A stretch of 64,000 nt of DNA from an uncultured Christensenellaceae bacterium. Its GTDB lineage: Bacteria; Bacillota; Clostridia; Christensenellales; Borkfalkiaceae. Below, piece by piece: positions 36,772 to 44,370 of the stretch. The stretch covers positions 15,131 through 79,130 of the forward strand of contig CAJUOP010000009.1 of assembly GCA_910588465.1 (NCBI GenBank), given 5' to 3'. Numbering within the stretch: position 1 is the stretch's first letter; every line of letters begins with the position of its first letter. The translations under genes and the position numbers were made by a program. A model generated the notes under the pieces. The model was not told the origin of the DNA and did not search any database. It saw only the letters and a program-made list of their open reading frames with translations.

Positions 36772-38283
36772 ATGAAATTGGGAATTATCGATTTGGGATC
36801 GAACTCCGCGCGGCTGGTGATCGTAAACCTGTTCAGCGAGGGTTATTTCGTTGTGGAGGACGAGCTGAAAGAGAGCGTCCGTCTCGGTCAGGATATGGAC
36901 AGAGACGGATTTTTAAAGCCGCAGAGGATCGCGGAAACCATTAAGACGTTAAAGACGTTCAAACGGCTTTGCGACGCGAGCGGCGTTCGCGAAATTATCG
37001 CGGTGGCGACGGCGGCGGTACGGCGCGCCAAAAACCAGCGCTCCTTCCTCGACGAGATTCAGGCGACCTGCGGGATCCGCGTGGAGGTGCTCTCCGCCGA
37101 GGCAGAGGCGACCCTCGTTTACCGCGGCGTGATCAATTCGATGGATATTCCCAAGGGGATCATACTGGAAATCGGCGGAGGAAGCACGAAAATCGTGTAC
37201 TATAACCGCCGCTGTATTCTGCACTACGAAACGCTCGCCTTCGGCGCGGTCACGCTGACCGATTTGTTCAACGACGAATCCATGACCCCGCGCGAGCAAA
37301 CGGCGAAAATCGAGGAATTTTTTACCGAGCAGTTTAAAAAGATCGAGTGGCTTTCGGAGGTGGAGCCGGACACGCAGATGGTGGGCGTGGGCGGTTCCTT
37401 CCGCAACCTGTACAAAATCAACAAGGTGGTGCGCAAATATCCGCTCGATATCGTGCATAACTATTCGTTTGCGGTGGAGGACTTTAACTCCGTTTACGAG
37501 ATGGTGCGCGAGCTGGACGTGGAAAAGCGCAAGCGCATCCGCGGGCTTTCGCCCAGCCGTGCGGACATCATGCCCGCGGCGCTCGCCATTATCAAATCGT
37601 TTACCGACTATCTGCATATCGACTCGTTCGTAACGGGCGGCTGCGGGCTGCGCGAGGGGCTTATGGTAAACTACGCCGTGCCCATGACGGTGGACCGTCC
37701 GCTTTCGGACGTTTTAAGCTATTCGCTGAATACGCTCATCAAATATTACGGCTGCGACGAAAAACATGTAGAGCACGTGGTGCACCTCGCGATCCAGCTG
37801 TTCAAACAGCTGCGCGTGCTGCACAAGTTCCCGCGTCCGTTTTTGAAGGTGCTGAAAATCGCGGCGTGTATGCACGATTGCGGAAACCGCGTGCGCCATT
37901 TTAACGAGCCGCGCCACAGCCGTTATATCATCTTGAATTCGGCGATTTACGGCGCGACGCACCGTGAAATCGTGCTGGCGGCGTTCGTCGCGGGCTGTCA
38001 CAGAAAGGAGGACGTGCTCCCCGCCGATTGGGCGAAGTATAAGGACGTCGTTACCGAAGAGGACTTGGACGTGGTGAAAAAGCTGGGCGTGCTGCTGCGC
38101 ATTGCCGAAGCGCTCGACCGCAGCGGCGGCGGCGCGGTAACGGGCGTAAACTGCGACGTTCTGGGCGATTCGGTGATCATGAAAACGGAGCTTGCGGGCG
38201 ACGCCGCGCTGGAAATCAGCCAGGCGGAGGCGGCGGGCACGGAATTCAAGCGCGCGTTCAAAAAGAATCTGGAAATTTTATAA
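36772..38283 (+). CDS. ppx: Ppx/GppA family exopolyphosphatase with HD domain
   Basis: 503 residues. Actin-like ASKHA phosphatase: IDLGSNSARLVI (phosphate loop 1), VLSAEAEATLVYRGV (catalytic Glu region) and LEIGGGSTKIV (phosphate loop 2). The C-terminal part (about 310-500) is HD-like with MHDCG and GCHRKED. It degrades polyphosphate or pppGpp; which one is uncertain. The usual partner ppk is not in the window. It heads a cluster with maf (10-base gap), an mreB-like gene and mscS. Confidence 0.88.
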   Translation: MKLGIIDLGSNSARLVIVNLFSEGYFVVEDELKESVRLGQDMDRDGFLKPQRIAETIKTLKTFKRLCDASGVREIIAVATAAVRRAKNQRSFLDEIQATCGIRVEVLSAEAEATLVYRGVINSMDIPKGIILEIGGGSTKIVYYNRRCILHYETLAFGAVTLTDLFNDESMTPREQTAKIEEFFTEQFKKIEWLSEVEPDTQMVGVGGSFRNLYKINKVVRKYPLDIVHNYSFAVEDFNSVYEMVRELDVEKRKRIRGLSPSRADIMPAALAIIKSFTDYLHIDSFVTGGCGLREGLMVNYAVPMTVDRPLSDVLSYSLNTLIKYYGCDEKHVEHVVHLAIQLFKQLRVLHKFPRPFLKVLKIAACMHDCGNRVRHFNEPRHSRYIILNSAIYGATHREIVLAAFVAGCHRKEDVLPADWAKYKDVVTEEDLDVVKKLGVLLRIAEALDRSGGGAVTGVNCDVLGDSVIMKTELAGDAALEISQAEAAGTEFKRAFKKNLEIL

Positions 38284-38293
38284 CGGACAAGCA

Positions 38294-38848
38294 GTGAAGC
38301 CTTTGATTCTTGCGAGCAATTCGCCGCGCCGACGGGAGTTGCTCGCGCAGATTTGCGAATTCGAAGTAATTCCGTCCGCATTCGAAGAGAAAACGGAAGG
38401 GCTCGGCGCGAGAGAAACCGCGCTCGCGTTTGCCGCGGGTAAGGCGCGGGAGGTGCTCTCCCGCTATCCAGACCGATTCGTGCTCGGCGCGGATACGGTC
38501 GTTTTTTCGGAGGGCGAGATTTTAGGAAAGCCGAAGGATAAAGAGGACGCAAAGCGAATGCTGCGGAGTTTGAGCGGTAGGACCCATTCGGTATTTACGG
38601 GCGTGTGTCTTGCAGGCGGTGGCGCGGAGCTGTGCGAGGTCGCGCAGACGCAGGTGACGTTTTATCCGCTTACGGAAGAGCAGATCGAAAAATACGTGGA
38701 CAGCGGGCTTCCGCTCGATAAAGCGGGCGCTTACGGGATACAGGACGGATTCGCTCTTGTGGAATCTTACCGAGGAGAATATTCGAACGTGGTGGGGCTG
38801 CCCTTGCAGACGGTGCGCGCCATGTTGAAAAAGGGAAACGTATGTTAA
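38294..38848 (+). CDS. maf: Maf nucleotide pyrophosphatase
   Basis: 184-residue house-cleaning NTP pyrophosphatase, active on modified or non-canonical nucleotides. ILASNSPRRRELL (P-loop-like start), GADTVV and FTGVCL are family motifs, as is SGLPLDKAGAYGIQ near residues 137-150. Start is GTG at 38294, giving the family N-terminus; ribosome site weak. It overlaps the MreB-like gene by seven bases. Maf next to mreB is a common Firmicute order. Confidence 0.93.
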   Translation: MKPLILASNSPRRRELLAQICEFEVIPSAFEEKTEGLGARETALAFAAGKAREVLSRYPDRFVLGADTVVFSEGEILGKPKDKEDAKRMLRSLSGRTHSVFTGVCLAGGGAELCEVAQTQVTFYPLTEEQIEKYVDSGLPLDKAGAYGIQDGFALVESYRGEYSNVVGLPLQTVRAMLKKGNVC

Positions 38849-39828
38849 AACTTGCTATTGATTTGGGTACGTCGGTCACGAAAATTTATAAAATCGGAAG
38901 CGGGATCGTGCTTTCGGAGGCGACCTGCGTCACCGTGCAGAAGGATACGGGCGAAATTCGCGCGTTCGGGAACGAGGCGAAGCGGCTTTTGGGCAAGACC
39001 GCCGAGCTTACCGACGTGTGCTTTCCCGTGTTCGAGGGCGAAATCGTTTCGGAAAAACGGGCGGCGGCGCTGCTCGAATACTGTCTGGGAAAGGTGACGA
39101 ACCGCACGTTCGGGATCGAGGCGCTCTTCTGCGTGCCATGCGGCTGCACGCTCGACTCGCGCGAAAAATATCTGCGCGTGGCGAAATCGGCGGGCATTTC
39201 CCGCGTTTGCTTTGCGGAAACTCCCTTTTTGTCCGCGCTGGGTCAGGACGTGCCCCTGTCCGAGTCCAACCCCGTGTTCGCCGTCGACGTCGGCGCGGGA
39301 AAAACGAGCATGGCGGCGTTTTCGCTGGACGGCATTATCGCGGGGCTCACCATGAACGTAGGCGGGAGCAATATGGACGTGCATATCATCGACCATATCG
39401 CCGAACTGTATAATCTGAAAATCGGATCGCTTACCAGCGAAAAGCTCAAAAACACCGTGGGAAGCCTGATTCCCAACGACAACCGCACCACGGTGGTAAA
39501 CGGACGGGACGTTACGTCGGGCAAGCCGCGTTCGGTGGCGGTCTCTTCGGAGGACGTGCTTTTCCCCGTGCGCGTGTACGTGGATAAAATCGTGGAATAT
39601 GCGGAACTTATCTTACAAAAGCTTCCCGCCGAGGTCTCGGCGGCGATGTGCAAAAACGGCGTGTTCCTTTCGGGCGGCGTGTGCAATCTGGCGGGCTTTG
39701 CCGACTACGTGGGCGAAAAACTGCAAATGGAAACGCATCTTGCGGGCGACGCGCAGATGGCGGTCGTGCTCGGCGGCGGAAGAGCGGTGGGAAATACCGC
39801 GCTGCTCCGCGCCATTCGGCTGGAATAA
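38842..39828 (+). CDS. Divergent MreB-like actin homolog
   Basis: 328-residue actin-fold protein. IDLGTSVTKIYKIGSGIVL aligns with the phosphate-1 region of MreB, and the maf-mreB order supports relatedness. Key loops are changed: phosphate-2 reads VDVGAGKTSMA rather than DIGGGTTE, and the EEPMAAAIGAG segment reads AETPFLSALGQ. mreC and mreD do not follow; an MscS channel gene does. It may be a specialised paralog with altered nucleotide handling. Start ATG 38842 inside the end of maf. Confidence 0.75.
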   Translation: MLKLAIDLGTSVTKIYKIGSGIVLSEATCVTVQKDTGEIRAFGNEAKRLLGKTAELTDVCFPVFEGEIVSEKRAAALLEYCLGKVTNRTFGIEALFCVPCGCTLDSREKYLRVAKSAGISRVCFAETPFLSALGQDVPLSESNPVFAVDVGAGKTSMAAFSLDGIIAGLTMNVGGSNMDVHIIDHIAELYNLKIGSLTSEKLKNTVGSLIPNDNRTTVVNGRDVTSGKPRSVAVSSEDVLFPVRVYVDKIVEYAELILQKLPAEVSAAMCKNGVFLSGGVCNLAGFADYVGEKLQMETHLAGDAQMAVVLGGGRAVGNTALLRAIRLE

Positions 39829-39854
39829 CGGAACGGAAAAGCAAGGAGAATATT

Positions 39855-40826
39855 ATGGAACAAAACAACGGACAACCCGAAGAAAAAGTAAAAAGAGAAA
39901 AGACGAAGAAATTTCCCAAAATGAGCCCCGTAAAAATCGTGATTTTGCTTATCATGCTGGTCGGAACGGTGTGCTCTTACGTGCTGCACGATTATATTTT
40001 CCCTGCGGACAGCATTTTTAACAGAGGGATCGCGAGTTCAGAGTTTTTAAACGGTCTGCTTGCGCTTGTTCCGAATATCATTCAGGCAATCAGAATCATC
40101 ACCGTAATTTTGGTGATCACTACGATCGTGCTGGCGATTTTAAACAAAGCGTTTCGTAAGAATCAGCGCCAAATTACAGTCGTAAGACTGATTAACAGCA
40201 TGGTAAAATGCGTCATGACAATCGTTTTAGTGATCGCGGTGCTTGCGATTTGGGGCGTGAACACCACGGCGCTGATCACCGGCGCGGGCGTTGTAACGTT
40301 GGTCGTCGGTCTCGGAATGCAGAGCCTGATTTCGGACGTGGTTGCGGGCTTGTTCATCGTGTTCGAAAACGAGTTTAACGTGGGCGATATTGTCACGATA
40401 GACGGATTTCGCGGCACGGTGATCTCGATCGGGATCCGCACGACCAAGCTCGAAGCGCTCGGGAATATTAAAATCGTGAATAACAGCGATATCCGCGGGG
40501 TGCTCAATCAAACGGTGAACCCTTCCACGGCAAAGGCGCTTATCGACATCGAGTACGGCGAATCGCTGCAACGGGTGGAGGAAATTATTGCAAAGAAGCT
40601 TCCCCAAGTGAAGATAGAGGGCGTGATAGGGGTTATCTCTTACGACGGCGTGGCGACGCTCGGCGCTTCGGGGGTGACGCTGCAATTTACGGCAAACTGC
40701 TACGAGGGCGATATCTTCGCCGTTCAGCGCGAAATGAATAAGCAATTAAAACTGATGTTCGACGAAAACGGCGTTGGGATTCCGTTTAATCAGTTGGTGG
40801 TGCACCTTGCGGACAAGGAAGAATAA
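39855..40826 (+). CDS. mscS: Small-conductance mechanosensitive channel (MscS family)
   Basis: 323 residues. A charged N-terminus, one hydrophobic segment near 30-50, a second near 70-100 and a third near 120-150, then the pore helix GAGVVTLVVGLGMQSLISD and the beta domain (NEFNVGDIVTIDGFRGTV, IVNNSDIRGVLNQT). A heptameric osmotic release valve. ATG 39855 follows AAGGAGAA, 26 bases after the MreB-like gene. Confidence 0.92.
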   Translation: MEQNNGQPEEKVKREKTKKFPKMSPVKIVILLIMLVGTVCSYVLHDYIFPADSIFNRGIASSEFLNGLLALVPNIIQAIRIITVILVITTIVLAILNKAFRKNQRQITVVRLINSMVKCVMTIVLVIAVLAIWGVNTTALITGAGVVTLVVGLGMQSLISDVVAGLFIVFENEFNVGDIVTIDGFRGTVISIGIRTTKLEALGNIKIVNNSDIRGVLNQTVNPSTAKALIDIEYGESLQRVEEIIAKKLPQVKIEGVIGVISYDGVATLGASGVTLQFTANCYEGDIFAVQREMNKQLKLMFDENGVGIPFNQLVVHLADKEE

Positions 40827-40841
40827 GTAAGACGGTAAGAC

Positions 40842-40872
40842 AAACGCCGCGCATCTTGCGCGGCGTTTTCGT
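40842..40872 (+). terminator. Intrinsic terminator after mscS
   Basis: AACGCCGCGC (40843-40852) pairs with GCGCGGCGTT (40858-40867), loop ATCTT, then TTCGTTT. Confidence 0.88.
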
Positions 40873-40916
40873 TTGAATTTTTTTGGTGCTCCGGGGACTC
40901 GGAAGGACGGAAAAAA

Positions 40917-41003
40917 GATTCTCGCGGTCGCTGTGCTCCCTCAGAATGACAGGGAAGTTTTTTTGTCATTCAGAGGTGCGGCTTTGCCGCACCGTAGGAA
41001 TCT
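40917..41003. repeat. Dispersed repeat, inverted pair (copy 7)
   Basis: Arm one AGATTCTCGCGG...CAGAATGACAG (40917-40952), arm two TGTCATTCAGAGGTGCG...GGAATCTC. It lies directly beside module D. Confidence 0.8.
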
Positions 41004-41058
41004 CTTTGGCTTTTTCTTTTCGCCGTTTTGTCATGTTTAGACAAATAAAAGGTGTGGT

Positions 41059-41316
41059 TTAATCTTTGTAATCATAAAATATATTTTCCAGCACCTCGAT
41101 ATCGCGAATGACGAAATCGAGGTGTTCCAGTGTTGCGGCTTTCGTTTGTTGCGGACGGGATAAAAATTGCTCGCATCGGTCGTCTGCTTGCACAATGTCT
41201 TTGGTTTGCACACAAATGCCGATTTTCTGTTTTTGAAAAGTAATTGCATATTCCACATAGACAGAACTATAAAATCGACATTTTTTGCAAGTGCGAAATT
41301 TGTTTTTTTCTTCCAT
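41059..41316 (-). CDS. Small four-cysteine protein of module D (second gene)
   Basis: 85 residues. CKKC near residues 10-13, a later GIC and a final DRCEQF give a Cys pattern like that of the upstream neighbour, followed by a C-terminal helix (LDFVIRDIEVLENIF). The spacing suggests one metal site (zinc or iron), not an enzyme; I do not recognise the family. Start ATG 41316 shares one base with the stop of the upstream gene (TAATG), so translation is coupled. Confidence 0.65.
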   Translation of the reverse strand: MEEKNKFRTCKKCRFYSSVYVEYAITFQKQKIGICVQTKDIVQADDRCEQFLSRPQQTKAATLEHLDFVIRDIEVLENIFYDYKD

Positions 41317-41597
41317 TACAAATTTTTTCCTTCGTCCTGATTTTCCTGCAATATTTGTCGAATGGCGGATATATCCATTAAAATTTCGTATAACGCTCTC
41401 GAAGCGACCTTTTTACGGTAAAGAAATCGACGCCGGCGCGATTTCCAATGTTCACAGCCGTATCGGTTATCTACGATTTTTTCCAAATGGGCACAATAGC
41501 CCTTTTGTATGCTTTCGAAACGGCGCAAGCCCTTTACGTAATAACCGTCGTAATTGTCGCAGTACAGACATTGTTTGCATTTTTGTTCTTCTTTCAT
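41316..41597 (-). CDS. Small four-cysteine protein of module D (first gene)
   Basis: 93 residues. CKQCLYC at 7-13, then GYC, then YGCEHW; an Arg-rich stretch and a helix (LYEILMDISAIRQIL) follow. Clearly parallel to the next gene (CxxC, GxC, CExF/W, terminal helix), so the two are likely ancient paralogs forming a pair. ATG 41597 follows GGAGGT. Transcribed from a TTGACA/TATAAT promoter with operator-like repeats; divergent from the two-domain XRE gene at 41721. Function unknown. Confidence 0.68.
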   Translation of the reverse strand: MKEEQKCKQCLYCDNYDGYYVKGLRRFESIQKGYCAHLEKIVDNRYGCEHWKSRRRRFLYRKKVASRALYEILMDISAIRQILQENQDEGKNL

Positions 41598-41622
41598 TTT
41601 GTTTTACCTCCGAATATTGTTT

Positions 41623-41698
41623 GCACGTAGGTTTGTGCATAAAACAATTATATACGTAGGTATGTGCAAATGTCAAGCGTTTTTTGCACATTCCTACT
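41623..41698. promoter_or_regulatory. Operator cluster of module D
   Basis: Three related sites: GCACGTAGGTTTGTGC (41623-41638), ACGTAGGTATGTGCA (41654-41668) and the inverse TGCACATTCCTACT (41685-41698). The second lies in the spacer of the minus-strand promoter. Confidence 0.75.
41647..41676 (-). promoter_or_regulatory. Sigma-A promoter of the module D small genes
   Basis: Minus strand TTGACA (41676-41671), 18 bases, TATAAT (41652-41647). Confidence 0.85.
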
Positions 41699-41720
41699 AT
41701 AATAATTTCGGGTGATAAAA

Positions 41721-42164
41721 ATGATGGAACAAGAATTAAAAATAGGCGAAAGAATATCGGAATTGCTCACCGTGAAAGGGATAGACAATAAAACGTTCGC
41801 GGGAAGTCTCGGCGTAAACGTCAGTACGGTGGGAAGATGGAAAAGTAACGCAAAGTATATGCGATTGTCGCAGATAATTGCAGTCGCAAATTATTTTGCC
41901 TGTTCTCTTGATTTTCTTGTGGGGCGGTCGGATATCGTTTTAGATTTTCAGCCGCAAACCTGTCCGCCGTTTTATCCGCATTTGAGAAAATTATTAAAAG
42001 AAAAAGGGATATCGCGTAATCAAATCAATCGGGAAACACGAATAAAATCGTCGCATTTTGTGGATTGGAGCAACGGAGCGGATCCGCATATCCTATCTTT
42101 GATCGAACTTGCCGATTATTTAAACGTCACTTTGGATATGTTGGCGGGGCGGGAAAAAATATAA
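41721..42164 (+). CDS. Tandem two-domain XRE regulator of module D
   Basis: About 147 residues with two HTH_3 domains: residues about 5-65 (KTFAGSLGVNVSTVGRW... ending CSLDFLVGR) and about 80-147 (SRNQINRETRIKSSHFVDW... ending NVTLDMLAGR). Both end with the module-typical D-x-L-x-GR signature, so the gene looks like a fusion of two module-type regulators; it could contact two operator sites as one chain. TATAAT lies at 41698-41703, so the leader is only about ten bases. An in-frame GTG at 41712 is an alternative start. Divergent from the two Cys-rich genes. Confidence 0.82.
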   Translation: MMEQELKIGERISELLTVKGIDNKTFAGSLGVNVSTVGRWKSNAKYMRLSQIIAVANYFACSLDFLVGRSDIVLDFQPQTCPPFYPHLRKLLKEKGISRNQINRETRIKSSHFVDWSNGADPHILSLIELADYLNVTLDMLAGREKI

Positions 42165-42191
42165 AAAAGCGGAGCTTTACTCCGCCTTTTT
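42163..42191. terminator. Bidirectional terminator with the veg stop codon in its loop
   Basis: GCGGAG (42169-42174) pairs with CTCCGC (42180-42185), flanked by A5 and T5. The veg stop (42177-42179, minus strand) lies in the five-base loop. Confidence 0.8.
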
Positions 42192-42434
42192 CTTTGCCGC
42201 AGGCTTGATTCGCACGCTTCCGCATAACACTTCCGCATACGAATAGGAAGTTTTTCCCAAAAAGTTTTTATCGTTCGGGCTTACGGTGAACAGTGCGGGA
42301 TACACTCCCGAAAGTTCTCCGCAAAAGCGCAATATTTTATTTCTGCCCAAATTCACCGTTACGTCTACCTGCGTTCTTAAAAAATCGGCAATCGTCTTTT
42401 TCACTTGTTGAATGTCGCCTTTTTGCTTTATCAT
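42177..42434 (-). CDS. veg: Veg protein
   Basis: 85 residues. Matches the Veg family (DUF1021): IADFLRTQVDVTVNLGRNKI, GELSGVYPALFTV and the terminal SYSYAEVL segment are all in place. In Bacillus subtilis Veg stimulates biofilm matrix genes and affects spore outgrowth; its biochemical role is not settled. The start at 42434 is an ATG without a strong ribosome site. Divergent from the SipL-like gene, an arrangement I recall from other Clostridia. A basic AAKKKAE tail is extra. Confidence 0.88.
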   Translation of the reverse strand: MIKQKGDIQQVKKTIADFLRTQVDVTVNLGRNKILRFCGELSGVYPALFTVSPNDKNFLGKTSYSYAEVLCGSVRIKPAAKKKAE

Positions 42435-42511
42435 GGTTGCATTGTTCCCGTTTGCGCTCCGTTTTATACTTAAAAAGCGCGCTTCCGACTTATGCCGACA
42501 AAATAATTAAC

Positions 42512-42540
42512 TCATAAACCGCAAAAACGGCGCATACAAT
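42512..42540 (+). promoter_or_regulatory. Candidate sigma-E type promoter of the SipL-like gene
   Basis: TCATAAA (42512-42518), 14 bases, CATACAAT (42533-42540). This fits the mother-cell sigma-E pattern (ATA-type -35, CATACAnT -10). Confidence 0.55.
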
Positions 42541-42570
42541 GAAGGGAAAAACCTCAGGGAGAGAACAATT

Positions 42571-44055
42571 ATGGCGCTTAATACGCAAGCGGAGACGTTC
42601 CGCGGATTCGGGAAATTATTTCAGCTCGGCGCGCAGACGGCGGTGGAGTGCCGTTTCGGCAACGAAGTGGGCACGGTGCTCACCACGCACGTATCGGCTT
42701 CGCTCACGGGAGCGGACGCGGGCAACGGCGAGGTGCGCTATTACGGAAAAGCACATTTTTCCATTGTATACGAAGATTCGGAAAAGCGCGTGTGCCGCGC
42801 GGAAAAGGGGGTGGAGTTCACCGCCCGCGTACAGGACGAGAGGTGCTTCCCCGCGCTTACCGCCCGCGTAAAGCTTTCGGTGGAAAACGTATCCGTACGG
42901 CGGGAGGGGGCGAGCGTGTTCGTCACCGCGCTGCTGGGGGCGGACGTAAACCTTTACGGCGAGCAGTCGTTCGAATATTTGACCGGCGGAGACCTTATTT
43001 GTAAAAGAGAGCCCGTCACCGTGCTTACGGCGCACCTTTGCGGGGGCGCGGCGGAAGCCGAGGACGAGTTCGAAACAGAATTTATCGGCGATATTTTGTT
43101 GCACGCCGAGACGGTCGGCTCGGTAGACGCCGTGTGCGAAACGGGCGTTTTAAAGACGGAGGGCGAAATCAATTTAAACGTGCTGGCGTTAAAGGGCGAC
43201 AACTCGCTTGTGTCCTTCGAGCGGCTGGTGCCCTTTCGCGTGGAGATCCCCTGCGACGCCTCTTCTTTCGGCTGCGCGGCTGAAGCGCGCGTTACGGTGC
43301 TGAATACTTCCATCCGCGCCGAGGCGGACGAGGAAAAGGGAAAGTGCAAAATATTCGTAGAATTCACGCTGGGCGCCGAGGGCTGCGTATATGAGGAGAC
43401 GGGCGTGGACGCGGTGACGGACGCGTTCTCCAAGGATTGCGCGGTAACACTCTCTTACGCGGTGGCGGAGAGCGTGGGCGCGGGCGCCAAGGGTCGCGTG
43501 ACGGAGCATATTTCGGGGCGTGCGGCGCTCTCTTCTCCCATCGACTTTTCGGACGCGCTGCAAGCGGTCACGCTGCAAAGGGCGGAAGCGAACCTTGTTT
43601 CCGCAGAGGACGGCAAGCGCGTCGAGGGGGTAGCCATGGCAACGCTTTTGGTGTGCGCCGCGGACGGCTCGCACAGAGGAATCGAAATGAGCCTGCCCTT
43701 CTCGGTGCCCGTTCAGGCGGAGAACTGCACGGCGGACGTGTGCGTTTGCGGAATGTCGGCGCGGCAGAAGCAGGAGGGGGAGATCGACGCGGAAGCCACG
43801 CTGAAAATCACGCTGCAGGAGCGGAAAAACGTAAAGGCGGAGCTTGTCTCCGCGGCGGAAGCGGGCGAGGCGTTCCCCGTCTCGGACAGTGCGATCAGCG
43901 TTTATATCCCGCGCGCGGGCGACGGACTTTGGGAGCTTTCCAAGAGCTTGAAAAAATCTCCCGAAGAGGTTTCGGAAAATAATCCCGATATTGAATTTCC
44001 CGTAAAGGAAGGACAGCGCGTTGTGATCTACCGCAAAAAGAGTTTCAATTTATAA
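42571..44055 (+). CDS. SipL-like SPOCS (DUF3794) and LysM coat morphogenesis protein
   Basis: 494 residues. Most of the protein is repeated SPOCS/DUF3794-type beta-rich sequence (three approximate units, e.g. ending GDILLHAETVGSVDA), and the last ~45 residues are a LysM domain (IPRAGDGLWELSKSLKKSPE...). This domain order is that of Clostridioides difficile SipL, which links the coat to SpoIVA around the forespore. A sigma-E-like promoter and the veg neighbour agree. ATG 42571 follows AGGGAGAG. No signal peptide, fitting a mother-cell protein. Confidence 0.85.
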   Translation: MALNTQAETFRGFGKLFQLGAQTAVECRFGNEVGTVLTTHVSASLTGADAGNGEVRYYGKAHFSIVYEDSEKRVCRAEKGVEFTARVQDERCFPALTARVKLSVENVSVRREGASVFVTALLGADVNLYGEQSFEYLTGGDLICKREPVTVLTAHLCGGAAEAEDEFETEFIGDILLHAETVGSVDAVCETGVLKTEGEINLNVLALKGDNSLVSFERLVPFRVEIPCDASSFGCAAEARVTVLNTSIRAEADEEKGKCKIFVEFTLGAEGCVYEETGVDAVTDAFSKDCAVTLSYAVAESVGAGAKGRVTEHISGRAALSSPIDFSDALQAVTLQRAEANLVSAEDGKRVEGVAMATLLVCAADGSHRGIEMSLPFSVPVQAENCTADVCVCGMSARQKQEGEIDAEATLKITLQERKNVKAELVSAAEAGEAFPVSDSAISVYIPRAGDGLWELSKSLKKSPEEVSENNPDIEFPVKEGQRVVIYRKKSFNL

Positions 44056-44066
44056 TGTCAATAGAA

Positions 44067-44110
44067 AACCCGCCCGCAGCTGCCTGGCAGCTGCGGGCGG
44101 GTTGTTTTTA
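44067..44110 (+). terminator. Strong intrinsic terminator after the SipL-like gene
   Basis: Perfect 17-bp arms AACCCGCCCGCAGCTGC (44067-44083) and GCAGCTGCGGGCGGGTT (44087-44103), loop CTG, then GTTTTTA. Confidence 0.93.
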
Positions 44111-44150
44111 AAGAATGAGTTACAGAGGGAACGGCACACTTCGTTCGTGG

Positions 44151-44355
44151 GATTCTCGCGGCTGCGCCTCAGAATGACGGTGGGAGATTCTCGCGGCTGC
44201 GCCTTAGAATGACAGTTGGGGATTCTCACGACTGCGCCTCAGAATGACGGTGGGAGATTCTCGCGGCTGCGCCTCAGAATGACGGTGGGAGATTCTCGCG
44301 GCTGCGCCTTAGAATGACAGTTGGGGATTGGAGTGAAACGACCGCGAGAATCTAT
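44151..44355. repeat. 35-bp tandem array of the dispersed repeat (copy 8)
   Basis: Five consecutive 35-bp units beginning GATTCTCGCGGCTGCGCCT at 44151, 44186, 44221, 44256 and 44291, ending with an inverted arm GACCGCGAGAATC. Units alternate between two close variants (CTCAGAATGACGG and CTTAGAATGACAG). No gene lies in the 315-base gap. Confidence 0.88.
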
Positions 44356-44370
44356 TTTGCAAATAAAAAG

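Noticed and set aside
36772..40826. Polyphosphate operon
   Set aside because: ppx is present but ppk is absent and the neighbours are maf, mreB-like and mscS, so a polyphosphate pathway cluster is not supported.
44151..44325. Possible CRISPR array
   Set aside because: Period is a constant 35 bp with no unique spacers; units are whole copies of the dispersed repeat and no cas genes are present.
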